From Crotalaria pallida (Eukaryota > Streptophyta > Magnoliopsida > Fabales > Fabaceae): a stretch of 64,000 nt of DNA. The notes beneath the pieces were generated by a model. The model saw only the letters and a list, made by a program, of their open reading frames with translations. It was not told the DNA's origin and did not search any database. A program made the translations under genes and the position numbers. Where the stretch lies: NCBI GenBank assembly GCA_037953625.1, contig CM075651.1, positions 101,991,001-102,055,000 on the forward strand, given 5' to 3'. Below, in pieces: positions 34,188 to 44,915 of this stretch. Positions within the stretch are counted from its first letter, which is position 1. Every line of letters begins with the position of its first letter.

Positions 34188-36782
34188 TTTAGCTATCTGG
34201 AATGTGAGGGGTTTCAACCACCCTCAGAAGCATAAAGAGCTTCAAAGGTTGATTGGTAAGCATAAGGTTGGTTTATTTGCAATTTTAGAAAATAAAGTTA
34301 GGACTACTTCTTATGATAGCTTGAGACAGAGGTTATTTCTTGGCTGGGGGTCATATATAAATCTTGACCATTGTCCTGTTGGGCGAATTTGGGTGGTTTG
34401 GAGACAGGACCTTTTTAATGTCATTGTCCTACATAGTAGCAGCCAGTATGTTCATTGCCTTGTCCTTAATAATCAGAATCAACAGAGTTTTCAGGATACC
34501 TTTGTGTATGCTAGAAATGATCCTGATGAACGTGTGGATGTATGGAATTTCATTATTCATAATAGTCAGGGTCTGATTGACCCTTGGTGCATTGCTGGGT
34601 ATTTTAACACTATCCTTGAGCCTCAAGAAAAGGTGGGTGGAGTGCCTGTGTTTCTGGACCAGATTCAGGACTTTAGAAATTGTGTGCATCAATCTTGCCT
34701 GGAGGATATGAAATTTTTAGGGTGTTATTTTACTTGGTCAAATAAGCAGTCTACTGAAACCAGGATTTATAGCAAGCTGGATAGGGTTATGGTAAATGAG
34801 TATTGGATGAATTTGTGGCCTTCTGCTGAGACAGTATTTCTAAATGAAGGGATATCTGATCATTCACCTATTGTGATTGACTGGAGGGTTGATTCAATTC
34901 AGAAAAGACCATCTTCCAAGTTTTTCAACATGCTTGTTAAAGATGAGAATTTCAGTGACATTGTTAACGATGCTTGGAGCACTGAGGTGGAGGGATTTGA
35001 TATGTTTCGATTAATGAAGAAGCAAAGAATTCTGCAGGGTCCTCTTAAAGAGCTGAATAGGACTAGGTATTCAGACATTGAGAAAAAAGAGATGGTTTAC
35101 AGGCAGAACCTTGATAGAGTGCAGGGTTTGTTAGCTGAAAATCCTGGTGACATTCACTTACAGAAATTGGAAAGGGAAGCAGCAAAAGACTATATGAATA
35201 TTGCAGCTGCTGCAAGTAGTTTTCTTCAGCAGAAGGCAAAGGAAAGTTGGTTGAGAGATGCTGACCAAAATACCAGGTTTTTCCATGATTCCATTAAGGC
35301 CAGAAGATACCAAAAATAGGGTGTTATCAATCACTGATAGTGCTAGTGTGTTGAGGACTACTCAGTTGGAGATTTGTCAAGTCTTTGAGGACTATTATTC
35401 TGATCTGTTTCAGGCTACTGGTGCTGATTGCAACTTGAATGAGATTGATGCTATGCAAGGTGAGACTCTGACCTCTGATCAACAGATTGCCTTAATTAAG
35501 CCTGTGTCAGATGATGAAATAAAGTCTAGCTTTTTCAGTATGGGTAGTAATAAGGCCCCTGGCCCTGATGGGTATGGAGCTGAATTTTACAAGGCCTCAT
35601 GGGATGTGATTGGCTATGATGTGTGTAAAGTTGTTCAGGAATTCTTTAGAACTGGAAAGATGTTGAAAGAAATCAATCATACTTCTCTTGTTCTAATTCC
35701 TAAAATTGACTGCCCAAATACTGCTGCTGATTTTAGGCCAATTGCATGTTGTAATTCAGTTTACAAATGCATTGCCAAAATTCTTGCTAACAGAATGCAA
35801 AAGGTTCTTCCTGTGTTGGTGCAAGAAAATCAGACTGCATTTGTTTCTGACAGAAGTATCCTTCATAATATACTGATCACTCAAGAGTTGTTCAGGCTTT
35901 ATGGGAGGAAGAATGTCTCACCTAGATGTCTTCTCAAGATTGATTTAAGGAAGGCTTATGATGTGCTGAGTTGGGAGTTTCTGAAATGTACTCTTCAGGT
36001 GCTTAAGTTCCCTCAGAAATTTGTGTAGTGGATTATGGTATGCATCTCATCTGTGAGCTTTAATTTGGTCCTAAATGGTTGTTCTTTTGGAAACATTAAG
36101 AGTCATAGAGGTTTAAGGCAAGGAGATCCTATGTCTCCTTTGCTCTTTGTTCTGGTGATGGAGATGCTAACCAGGAAATTGCGGGCAACTACATATACTA
36201 GAGGGTTCAGATTTCACCCTTTGTGTAGAAATCAGAGGCTTGTCAATCTTGCTTTTGCAGATGATGTGATGCTGTTTTGTAATGGTGCTGAGAAGAGTGT
36301 TAAGATTCTATTGGATGCTTTTCATAACTTCTCTGTTGAATCTGGTTTATATGCTAATCAGGCTAAGTCACAGATTTACATGGCTGGTGTTGCAACTGAT
36401 GTTGAGGCTAGATTACAGAATTTGACAGGATTCACTAAGGAGACTTTCCCCTTCAGGTATTTGGGATTGCCAATTTCTGCAAGGAAGTGGTCTTCTCAAA
36501 CTTTCCAAGTACTGGTTGATAGGATTACGAGAAGGATTAATGCTTGGAGAACAAGGAATCTGTCCTACAAGGGAAAGGCTCAATTAATCAATTCAGTTTT
36601 GCTCTCCATGCATGTCTATTGGGCAAGTGCTTTCATAATTCCAAAAACTGTAATGCAGAACATTGAGCAAATTTGTAGAAGGTATCTTTGGGGTGTGAAT
36701 GATCTGGGTAGGGCTAATGTTGTCATTGCTTGGGACATCTGCTGCAGACCAAGGAAGGCTGGTGGATTGGGTTTCAAGCGAA

Positions 36783-36787
36783 TTTAT
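36783..36787. repeat. target-site duplication of element G, left
   Basis: TTTAT, repeated at 43957-43961 right after the last CA of element G. Confidence 0.88.
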
Positions 36788-37054
36788 TGTAAGATCCATG
36801 AAGAATGTTTTGGTAATGACAAAAGGTTTTGAACAAGCTACAAAAGGTTTTGAACAAGCTTAAATGTGTTGATCAAGTTCAAGCTCAACAAGCAACAACA
36901 AACATCAAGTGATGAAGAGAGAACCAACTCATGAAGACTTAGTTTGGTAGTTTATGTTTTATTGTTTTATCTTTTGCCTCACAAGTCTTTTAGTTTATGA
37001 GTTTGGGTAGAGTTATTAGAGGGTAGTGAATCTCTTTTGAATGCATGATTATAT
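36788..37054 (+). repeat. element G, first LTR copy, truncated
   Basis: It matches the first 260 or so bases of the LTR at 38323, apart from a 6-base insertion (CCATGA) near its start. It then switches to gag sequence at the shared hexamer TTATAT (37049-37054). Confidence 0.88.
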
Positions 37055-37627
37055 AATGCTTATGAAGAAATGCATGAACATCTCAAGAAATTAGCTAAGA
37101 AAAACATTGAAAGGAAGAAGCTCATTTTGAAACTTCAACAAGAGATTTTAGAACTTCAAAAGCAAGTTGATGAGCTTAATCTTCAAAATGAAACTCTTGA
37201 TCTTATATATGCTAGTTCTTCTTGTGATTGTGCTAGTAGATTGAATAATGTGGTTGATTGTGAGGATTGCAAGTTGCTTAAGGATGAAAATGCTATTTTG
37301 AAAAATAAGCTTGCAAGTTTCTCAAATGGTGATATTAGATTGCGCACATTGTTAAATTTTCAAAGAGAAAATTCAAACAAGTTTGGTTTGGGTTATACTA
37401 ATGCTAAGAGTAAATCTCATAGAAATGTTGTTGATTTTTCTAAAGTTGATTTTTCAAATGCACCAACATGTTTCTATTGTGGTAATCATGGACATACTTC
37501 AAATGTGTGTTATATTAAAGTGCATGGTATACCTAAAGGAGATTTTGTTTGGATGAAAAAGGGTGAGAGTCCCTACACTAACAAAAATGGATCCAAAACC
37601 ATTTGGATACCAAAAAGCAAAGCATGA
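37055..37627 (+). pseudogene. duplicated 3' part of the element G gag
   Basis: This 3' gag fragment encodes the same last 185 residues as the gag at 39938-41715: the coiled-coil segment KKLILKLQQEILELQKQVDEL, two CDC/CEDC clusters, and the C-terminal knuckle CFYCGNHGHTSNVC. It differs by one residue in that knuckle (N in place of T). It has no proper start, because the front of gag was lost when LTR and gag were joined. Confidence 0.88.
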
Positions 37628-38322
37628 TTGTTTTGTAAGTATGATTGAAGAAGCAAATGAAGGTCTATACACTTTTGATACAATTGACATTATTGATCTT
37701 CTTCAATTGGTATTAAGAGAAAATCCTACAAATTGGTAACATTTGATATTATACAATTGGTATTGCTCATAGTTCTCTCAATTGGTATTATTTCTTATAA
37801 TGTGATATTGTTTATACTATTGAGAAAATACTATTGGTATCAATTTCTTACAATTGTGTTACAATTGGTATCATGTTATTGGTATACAATTTGTTTGTTA
37901 TTGATTACTCAATGATATTAATTTTAATCATTAGATGATTATCATGCTTTGGTTGTTATATCATATTAGTATCTCTATTTTGGCTTAGATCATATTTTTT
38001 AAATTGGTATATATATTTCTTTTTGATAATGCCAAAGGGGGAGAAATATGATGTTTTGAAAAAGGGGAGAAACATTTTTTTTTGGATAAATGAAATGGTA
38101 TGTTTTGGAGAAAGGTTTGTTTTGTTGTTTTTATATAGGTTGAGCAAAGTTGTTGAAGATAGGGGAAGAATCAAGCTTACTCAATTGGATTTCAAATGTC
38201 AAAAGCATTAATTGAGGGGGAGCAAGAGTCTCACCAAGTGATCAAATGGTTCAAGCATCAACAACTTCAATGAACTTCAAATGATTTCAAAACATGTTTG
38301 TCATTTTCAAAAAGGGGGAGAT
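37628..38322 (+). repeat. element G 3' UTR with AATTGGTAT repeats, first copy
   Basis: From 37706 to 37990 the phrase (A)ATTGGTAT recurs about eight times at uneven intervals. The stretch ends with the polypurine tract AAAGGGGGAGAT at 38311-38322, directly before the next LTR. Confidence 0.8.
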
Positions 38323-38688
38323 TGTAAGATAGAATGTTTTGATAATGACAAAAGGTTTTGAACAAGCTACAAAAGGTTTTGAACAAGCTTAAATGTGTTG
38401 ATCAAGTTCAAGCTCAACAAGCAACAACAAACATCAAGTGATGAAGAGAGAACCAACTCATGAAGACTTAGTTTGATAGTTTATGTTTTATTGTTTTATC
38501 TTTTGCCTCACAAGTCTTTTAGTTTATGAGTTTGGGTAGAGTTATTAGACGGTAGTGAATCTCTTTTGAATGCATGATTATATCATATTTTGAGTATTCA
38601 CTTTGCCTAAAATCAATAGGTGGCTTAAAGGTTTGAAAGAAAAGGTTTAGTTTTTGAGAAAACAAGTTTTTAGTGATTTTTATGCTGA

Positions 38689-38822
38689 TTACTCGAGTAA
38701 CACATATTTCACTCGAGTAAAATTTATCAAGCTTGCAGCTTACTCGATTAATCATTATTTCACTGGAGTAAAATGTTTTCAGCTTTTGGCTTACTCGAGT
38801 AATACTCATTTCACTCGAGTAA
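38689..38822. promoter_or_regulatory. palindrome cluster TTACTCGAGTAA, three 20-bp pairs (G, second LTR)
   Basis: Sites start at 38689/38709, 38740/38760 and 38791/38811. Each pair is offset by exactly 20 bp and pairs repeat every 51 bp. The site at 38740 (TTACTCGATTAA) is a hybrid of the CTCGAG and ATCGAT forms. The cluster ends about 80 bp before the TATA box. Confidence 0.85.
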
Positions 38823-38899
38823 CTCGATCAGATATGTTTTTTTAAATATGTTTTTCATTTCTCAAAAGCCATTCTAAGTGCTCTAACTTTTGGGTATTC

Positions 38900-38907
38900 T
38901 ATATAAA
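38900..38907 (+). promoter_or_regulatory. TATA box of element G LTR
   Basis: TATATAAA about 577 bp into the LTR, repeated at 42988-42995 in the last LTR. Confidence 0.65.
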
Positions 38908-39163
38908 CCTTTTCCTAATCATTTCTATCAATTAGAATCAACTAGAATCATTTTTGATACACTTTTACAAAGAATCAAAGCCACACTATTCTCTCTCACT
39001 CTCTCAAGATCAAAGCTTTCATTTTTACATTCTTTGATGAAGAACCTTGAATCTCTCATGTTGATATTTCATAGCTTTTGAAAGAGATTCATAGGATTGT
39101 TATTGTTTTTCATTTGAGTTGTAATCATTGCAAGTTAGGCAAGCTATCTACAACATTGGAAGC

Positions 39164-39276
39164 CTTGATTTTGTGAATCAAGCAAGTTTCATTGGAAGCC
39201 TTGGTGAGGCATTTCATCAAGCACTTGGAAGCCTTGTTGTGTTAACAAGCAATTGGAAGTCTTGTAGTAAAGCAAG
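39164..39276. repeat. hairpin series in element G LTR
   Basis: Units begin TTGGAAG(C/T) and then fold as CTTGATT/AATCAAG (39164-39182), CTTGGTGA/TCATCAAG (39200-39221), CTTGTT/AACAAG (39233-39249) and CTTG/CAAG (39261-39276). The distal pairs differ but stay complementary. The same series is in the last LTR, 4,088 bp further on. Confidence 0.7.
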
Positions 39277-39869
39277 CATTGGAAGTCTTGTTGAGGGGAT
39301 TCGGCAAGCAAGAGAAGAGGTTAGATTAGATATCAATAGGATTACAAGGCAAGGGTGTGGTATCTCTTGTAGGCTAGCAAGAAGGAGTCTTGTGAGGCAT
39401 TTACTTGTAATTTGAGAAACTCTAATTCCTCATAGTGAAGAATCTCTCTTGGTTGAAGAGGGGACTGGAGTAGCTTTCAAGTGGATGAAAGTGAACCAGG
39501 ATAAATCACTGTGTCGTATCTCTAAACTCTTACTCTTTACAATTCAAGTCTTTAATTGTGTTCTTGGTTGAAAACCTAGAAAAAGTTATTTTTCATAATT
39601 GATTGAATTGAATCTTAATTGTGCAAAATTGATAAAGGGAAAATCATTTTCATAACCTAGGTGAATCAATAAGAATATTGGTGTTGATTGTTTCCGCTTA
39701 ATCTCTGATATAATATTTGTTAATTGATTGATTTTCATTGGTTTTAATCGTTTAGATTTGTTTCTTGCGAAAATCTTTCAAAGTTTCTATAACACCTATT
39801 CAACCCCCCTTCTAGGTGTTCTCCTAGTGTTCCTATTTGTTTCAACCACCGATTGTAGGTTTCCACAAT

Positions 39870-39881
39870 TGGTATCAGAGC
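39870..39881 (+). promoter_or_regulatory. primer binding site of element G
   Basis: TGGTATCAGAGC, complementary to the 3' end of initiator tRNA-Met, two bases after the LTR end. Confidence 0.93.
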
Positions 39882-39937
39882 TCGGTCGAAAGACACGAGC
39901 ATAGAGCTTTTTCGTTAAGATCCTTAAGGAAACTACA

Positions 39938-41715
39938 ATGGGTTCTACGAATCCTTTTGGTGGTGAAGGTGCTTCAATAAATCGCCCTCCTATGTTTGGT
40001 GGAGAGGGTTATGGTTATTGGAAAATTAGGATGAGAATCTTTATAGAAGCCATAGATGTGAACATTTTCCTCATATTCCCTCAAAAGATGTAGAAGGTGT
40101 GCTTACACTAACTCCCAAAGATAAGTGGACCGATGATGATAAAAGAAAAATTCAATATGATTTAAAAGCTAAGAATATCATCACCTCCGCTCTATCTTAT
40201 GATGAGTTCTTTAGAGTCTCCCAATGTCGTGATGCCAAAGAAATGTGGGACACCTTGCAAGTCACACATGAAGGCACTAGTGAAGTTAGGCGTGCTAGAT
40301 TAAATTCTTTGATGCATGAATATGAATTGTTTCGTATGTTGCCTAATGAATCTATATGTTTTATGCAAAAACGTTTTACTCATATTGTTAATCATCTCAT
40401 TGCTCTTGGTAAAACTTTCGTGAATTGTGAACTTGTTAACAAAGTTTTAAGATGTCTAAGTAGGGAATGGCAACCCAAGGTTACCGCAATAGTTGAATCA
40501 AAGGACTTGGACACCATGGACTTAGCAACACTTTTCGGAAAGCTACAAGAACATGAAATGGAGCTTGGACGTTTGCAAATGCATGAAGAGTCGGATAAGT
40601 ACAAAGAGAGAAAAGGAATTGCTCTTAAAGCTCAAAGGTCATATAAAAAGGAAGAGAGTTCCGATGATGATGATGATGATAATGAAGATTCCGATTCGGA
40701 CATTGATGAAGAGGAGATGAAGCTTCTACTAAGAAAGTTCAATAAAATTCTAAGGAGAAAAGGAAGGTTGAACAAGGACAAAAGTAAAGAGAAGAATTCC
40801 CCACACTACAAGACAAAGACTTCAAAAGAAGGTGTAGTTTTCCATGAATGTGGAAAGCCCGGTCATCTCAAGTACTCATGCTCTAAGTATCTCAAGAAGA
40901 AGGAGAAAGAGAAGAAAAATGCAAAACACAAAAGGGCATACATAGTTTGGAATAGTGATGATGAACAAGACAAGAAAAGCACAACTAGTAGTTCTTCGGA
41001 TGATGAACATGCCGCTTGTCTCAACTTGATAGCTCAAGTAAATGAAGAGGAAAGTTCAAATGATGAATCAAGTTATCAAAGCGAGGATAGCGATGTAAGT
41101 GAAACTAAATCCGAAATTTCTTCTAAATATGAAATGTTATATAATGCTTATGAAGAAATGCATGAACATCTCAAGAAATTAGCTAAGAAAAACATTGAAA
41201 GGAAGAAGCTCATTTTGAAACTTCAACAAGAGATTTTAGAACTTCAAAAGCAAGTTGATGAGCTTAATCTTCAAAATGAAACTCTTGATCTTATATATGC
41301 TAGTTCTTCTTGTGATTGTGCTAGTAGATTGAATAATGTGGTTGATTGTGAGGATTGCAAGTTGCTTAAGGATGAAAATGCTATTTTGAAAAATAAGCTT
41401 GCAAGTTTCTCAAATGGTGATATTAGATTGCGCACATTGTTAAATTTTCAAAGAGAAAATTCAAACAAGTTTGGTTTGGGTTATACTAATGCTAAGAGTA
41501 AATCTCATAGAAATGTTGTTGATTTTTCTAAAGTTGATTTTTCAAATGCACCAACATGTTTCTATTGTGGTACTCATGGACATACTTCAAATGTGTGTTA
41601 TATTAAAGTGCATGGTATACCTAAAGGAGATTTTGTTTGGATGAAAAAGGGTGAGAGTCCCTACACTAACAAAAATGGATCCAAAACCATTTGGATACCA
41701 AAAAGCAAAGCATGA
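39938..41715 (+). pseudogene. element G gag (UBN2 type), frameshifted near its start
   Basis: The likely start is the ATG at 39938 (MGSTNPFGGEGAS, then GYGYWKIRMRIFIEA). The frame is lost near 40065, and from 40099 a 538-residue frame carries the rest. The UBN2 capsid region (DEFFRVSQCRDAKEMWDTL, RRARLNSLMHEYELFRM) is followed by an acidic run. The knuckle reads FHECGKPGHLKYSC, in which the first Cys of CCHC is Phe. Next come acidic/Ser-rich linkers, a coiled coil (KKLILKLQQEILELQKQVDEL) and a second knuckle CFYCGTHGHTSNVC near the C terminus. No protease or polymerase follows. The protein would form virus-like particles, and any mobility would depend on a helper element. Confidence 0.88.
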
Positions 41716-42410
41716 TTGTTTTGTAAGTATGATTGAAGAAGCAAATGAAGGTCTATACACTTTTGATACAATTGACATTATTGATCTTCTTCAATTGGTA
41801 TTAAGAGAAAATCCTACAAATTGGTAACATTTGATATTATACAATTGGTATTGCTCATAGTTCTCTCAATTGGTATTATTTCTTATAATGTGATATTGTT
41901 TATACTATTGAGAAAATACTATTGGTATCAATTTCTTACAATTGTGTTACAATTGGTATCATGTTATTGGTATACAATTTGTTTGTTATTGATTACTCAA
42001 TGATATTAATTTTAATCATTAGATGATTATCATGCTTTGGTTGTTATATCATATTAGTATCTCTATTTTGGCTTAGATCATATTTTTTAAATTGGTATAT
42101 ATATTTCTTTTTGATAATGCCAAAGGGGGAGAAATATGATGTTTTGAAAAAGGGGAGAAACATTTTTTTTTGGATAAATGAAATGGTATGTTTTGGAGAA
42201 AGGTTTGTTTTGTTGTTTTTATATAGGTTGAGCAAAGTTGTTGAAGATAGGGGGAGAATCAAGCTTACTCAATTGGATTTCAAATGTCAAAAGCATTAAT
42301 TGAGGGGGAGCAAGAGTCTCACCAAGTGATCAAATGGTTCAAGCATCAACAACTTCAATGAACTTCAAATGATTTCAAAACATGTTTGTCATTTTCAAAA
42401 AGGGGGAGAT
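41716..42410 (+). repeat. element G 3' UTR with AATTGGTAT repeats, second copy
   Basis: Nearly identical to 37628-38322. It ends with the polypurine tract AAAGGGGGAGAT just before 42411. Confidence 0.85.
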
Positions 42411-43956
42411 TGTAAGATAGAATGTTTTGATAATGACAAAAGGTTTTGAACAAGCTACAAAAGGTTTTGAACAAGCTTAAATGTGTTGATCAAGTTCAAG
42501 CTCAACAAGCAACAACAAACATCAAGTGATGAAGAGAGAACCAACTCATGAAGACTTAGTTTGGTAGTTTATGTTTTATTGTTTTATCTTTTGCCTCACA
42601 AGTCTTTTAGTTTATGAGTTTGGGTAGAGTTATTAGACGGTAGTGAATCTCTTTTGAATGCATGATTATATCATATTTTGAGTATTCACTTTGCCTAAAA
42701 TCAATAGGTGGCTTAAAGGTTTGAAAGAAAAGGTTTAGTTTTTGAGAAAACAAGTTTTTAGTGATTTTTATGCTGATTACTCGAGTAACACATATTTCAC
42801 TCGAGTAAAATTTATCAAGCTTGCGGCTTACTCGATTAATCATTATTTCACTCGAGTAAAATGTTTTCAGCTTTTGGCTTACTCGATTAATACTCATTTC
42901 ACTCGAGTAACTCGATCAGATATGTTTTTTTAAATACGTTTTTCATTTCTCAAAAGCCATTCTAAGTGCTCTAACTTTTGGGTATTCTATATAAACCTTT
43001 TCCTAATCATTTCTATCAATTAGAATCAACTAGAATCATTTTTGATACACTTTTACAAAGAATCAAAGCCACACTATTCTCTCTCACTCTCTCAAGATCA
43101 AAGCTTTCATTTTTACATTCTTTGATCAAGAACCTTGAATCTCCCATGTTGATATTTCATAGCTTTTGAAAGAGATTCATAGGATTGTTATTGTTTTTCA
43201 TTTGAGTTGTAATCATTGCAAGTTAGGCAAGCTATCTACAACATTGGAAGCCTTGATTTTGTGAATCAAGCAAGTTTCATTGGAAGCCTTGGTGAGGCAT
43301 TTCATCAAGCACTTGGAAGCCTTGTTGTGTTAACAAGCAATTGGAAGTCTTGTAGTAAAGCAAGCATTGGAAGTCTTGTTGAGGGGATTCGGCAAGCAAG
43401 AGAAGAGGTTAGATTAGATATCAATAGGATTACAAGGCAAGGGTGTGGTATCTCTTGTAGGCTAGCAAGAAGGAGTCTTGTGAGGCATTTACTTGTAATT
43501 TGAGAAACTCTAATTCCTCATAGTGAAGAATCTCTCTTGGTTGAAGAGGGGACTGGAGTAGCTTTCAAGTGGATGAAAGTGAACCAGGATAAATCACTGT
43601 GTCGTATCTCTAAACTCTTACTCTTTACAATTCAAGTCTTTAATTGTGTTCTTGGTTGAAAACCTAGAAAAAGTGATTTTTCATAATTGATTGAATTGAA
43701 TCTTAATTGTGCAAAATTGATAAAGGGAAAATCATTTTCATAACCTAGGTGAATCAATAAGAATATTGGTGTTGATTGTTTCCGCTTAATCTCTGATATA
43801 ATATTTGTTAATTGATTGATTTTCATTGGTTTTAATCGTTTAGATTTGTTTCTTGCGAAAATCTTTCAAAGTTTCTATAACACCTATTCAACCCCCCTTC
43901 TAGGTGTTCTCCTAGTGTTTCCTATTTGTTTCAACCACCGATTGTAGGTTTCCACA
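42411..43956 (+). repeat. element G, third LTR copy, complete (1,546 bp)
   Basis: TGTAAGATAGAATG to GGTTTCCACA, followed by the TTTAT duplication. Palindrome sites recur at 42777, 42797, 42828, 42848, 42879 and 42899. A few differ by one base from the second LTR: CTCGAG at 42848 where the second LTR has CTGGAG, and TTACTCGATTAA at 42879 where it has TTACTCGAGTAA. Confidence 0.93.
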
Positions 43957-43961
43957 TTTAT
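43957..43961. repeat. target-site duplication of element G, right
   Basis: TTTAT, matching 36783-36787. Confidence 0.88.
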
Positions 43962-44853
43962 CAGTGGAATCAGGCCTCTCTAGGAAAGCAATTGTGGCAG
44001 ATTGCATTGAAGAAAGACTATTTGTGGGTGAAGTGGATTAGTGGTGTGTATCTTAAGGACCAGGATTTCTGGTCTTACCAGGTAACATGCCATGCTAGTT
44101 GGCATTGGAAGCAACTTATTAAGCTGAGGGACTTATTCAGAACTGCTTATGTCAATGGTCTATGGCAGTGTGGTCTGGTCTACACGGTTAAGCATGGATA
44201 CAATCATTTGATTGGAGCTCAAGACACTGTCTTCTGGTTCAGGACTGTATGGAATCCTGCATCAGTGCCTAAGCACTGCTTTATATTTTGGTTGGCTGTT
44301 CATAATAAATTAAAAACAAGGGACAATATTGCTGTGTATGATGAGGAGGATCCAACTTGTGTGTTGTGCAATGATAATTTTGAGGATAGGGAGCACCTCT
44401 TTTTCAATTGTGGCTGGAGCAGGGAACTTGTGGAGTTGATGGCTACTTGGATTGGTCTGGATTTATGGCGCACCAATTTCCAACAGTGGCTGCACTGGCT
44501 GGCTCATGGATTTAATCACAAGAAAAGAAGAATGATTGTTGTGGCTGCCATGGTTGCATGTTTATATCATGTGTGGATGGAAAGGAACAAGCGCACGTTC
44601 ACTGGGAAAACAAGATCACCGTCTCAAGTATTTAGATTAGTTAAGAAAGAAGTAGCTACTAGATGTTTTCTTTATTTTGGTTCTTTTAATGGCTTAGGTA
44701 ATCATGTAATAGTTAATAGATTGCTAGCTGAATTATAATTTTAGTGATTAATTATTCTTTCAACCCTACATAGTAGGTGGGAAGGAGTAATTAATTACTT
44801 TAGGATTTGATGTATAATTTCATTTTGTTTGGTTTAATGATTTTTATTTTACC

Positions 44854-44874
44854 AAAAAAAAAACCTATTACCAT
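44854..44874 (+). repeat. LINE A-rich tail and right target duplication
   Basis: A run of about ten As runs into AAACCTATTACCAT (44861-44874), the right copy of the LINE target duplication. LTR E continues after it. Confidence 0.9.
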
Positions 44875-44915
44875 TAACTAAGGCACATAGCTATTGTATA
44901 AAATCGGGGATGTTA

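Larger units (their letters stand above)
38323..39867 (+). repeat. element G, second LTR copy, complete (1,545 bp)
   Basis: It runs from TGTAAGATAGAATG to GGTTTCCACA and is followed by the primer binding site. It is nearly identical to the LTR at 42411-43956. Contents in order: palindrome cluster, TATA box, hairpin series, LTR end. Confidence 0.93.
36788..43956 (+). mobile_element. element G, Sirevirus-like copia, gag-only, with three LTR copies
   Basis: Order: partial LTR (36788-37054), 3' gag plus 3' UTR (37055-38322), complete LTR (38323-39867), PBS, gag, 3' UTR (39868-42410), complete LTR (42411-43956). The blocks 37055-39867 and 41143-43956 are nearly identical. The whole is flanked by TTTAT duplications within LINE ORF2, so it moved or formed as one unit at one site. 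Pol is absent. Gag type, the AGGGGGAGAT polypurine tract and the LTR style fit Sirevirus (SIRE-type) copia elements. The near identity of the copies points to a young event. Confidence 0.88.
34180..44738 (+). pseudogene. LINE ORF2 (endonuclease, RT, zf-RVT), split by insertion
   Basis: The coding pieces are 34180-36787 and 43962-44738. The endonuclease domain begins MDSLAIWNVRGFNHPQK and shows YARNDPDERVDVW and CYFTWSNK. The usual GDFN reads GYFN (near 34600), so a metal-binding Asp is lost. A frameshift lies near 35315. Reverse transcriptase follows with NKAPGPDGYGAEFYK, DFRPIACCNSVYK, KIDLRKAYDVLSWEF, GLRQGDPMSPLLF and the catalytic FADDVMLF, interrupted by a TAG at 36026. After element G the frame resumes with WNQASLGKQLWQIA and the zf-RVT domain (YNHLIGAQDTVFWFRTVWN, CVLCNDNFEDREHLFFNC). 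It ends at 44736-44738. The line of reading across the insertion is continuous once one target duplication is removed. Confidence 0.92.
32709..44860 (+). mobile_element. L1-type LINE, near full length, interrupted by element G
   Basis: Excluding the insertion 36788-43961, the LINE is about 5 kb: a short 5' UTR, ORF1, ORF2 (endonuclease, reverse transcriptase, zf-RVT) and a 3' UTR ending in an A run. It is flanked by a 14-bp target duplication and lies inside LTR E. It carries several disabling changes and cannot be active, although both ORFs are still easily readable. Confidence 0.93.
30010..44915 (-). repeat. LTR E, reverse-oriented, split by a LINE
   Basis: The two pieces are 30010-32708 and 44875-44915, about 2.74 kb together. 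On the minus strand it runs from ..TAACATCCCCGATTTTAT at 44915 to GGATGTTACA at 30010. The right end lacks its last two bases (CA) because a CACTA-type end begins there. No PBS, PPT or gag adjoins it on either side. The base order inside matches LTR D. Confidence 0.85.

Noticed and set aside
30010..44915. LTRs D and E as the two LTRs of one element around the first LINE
   Set aside because: They share order but are clearly diverged, no PBS or PPT lies beside either, and the sequence between them is a LINE and not an LTR-element interior.
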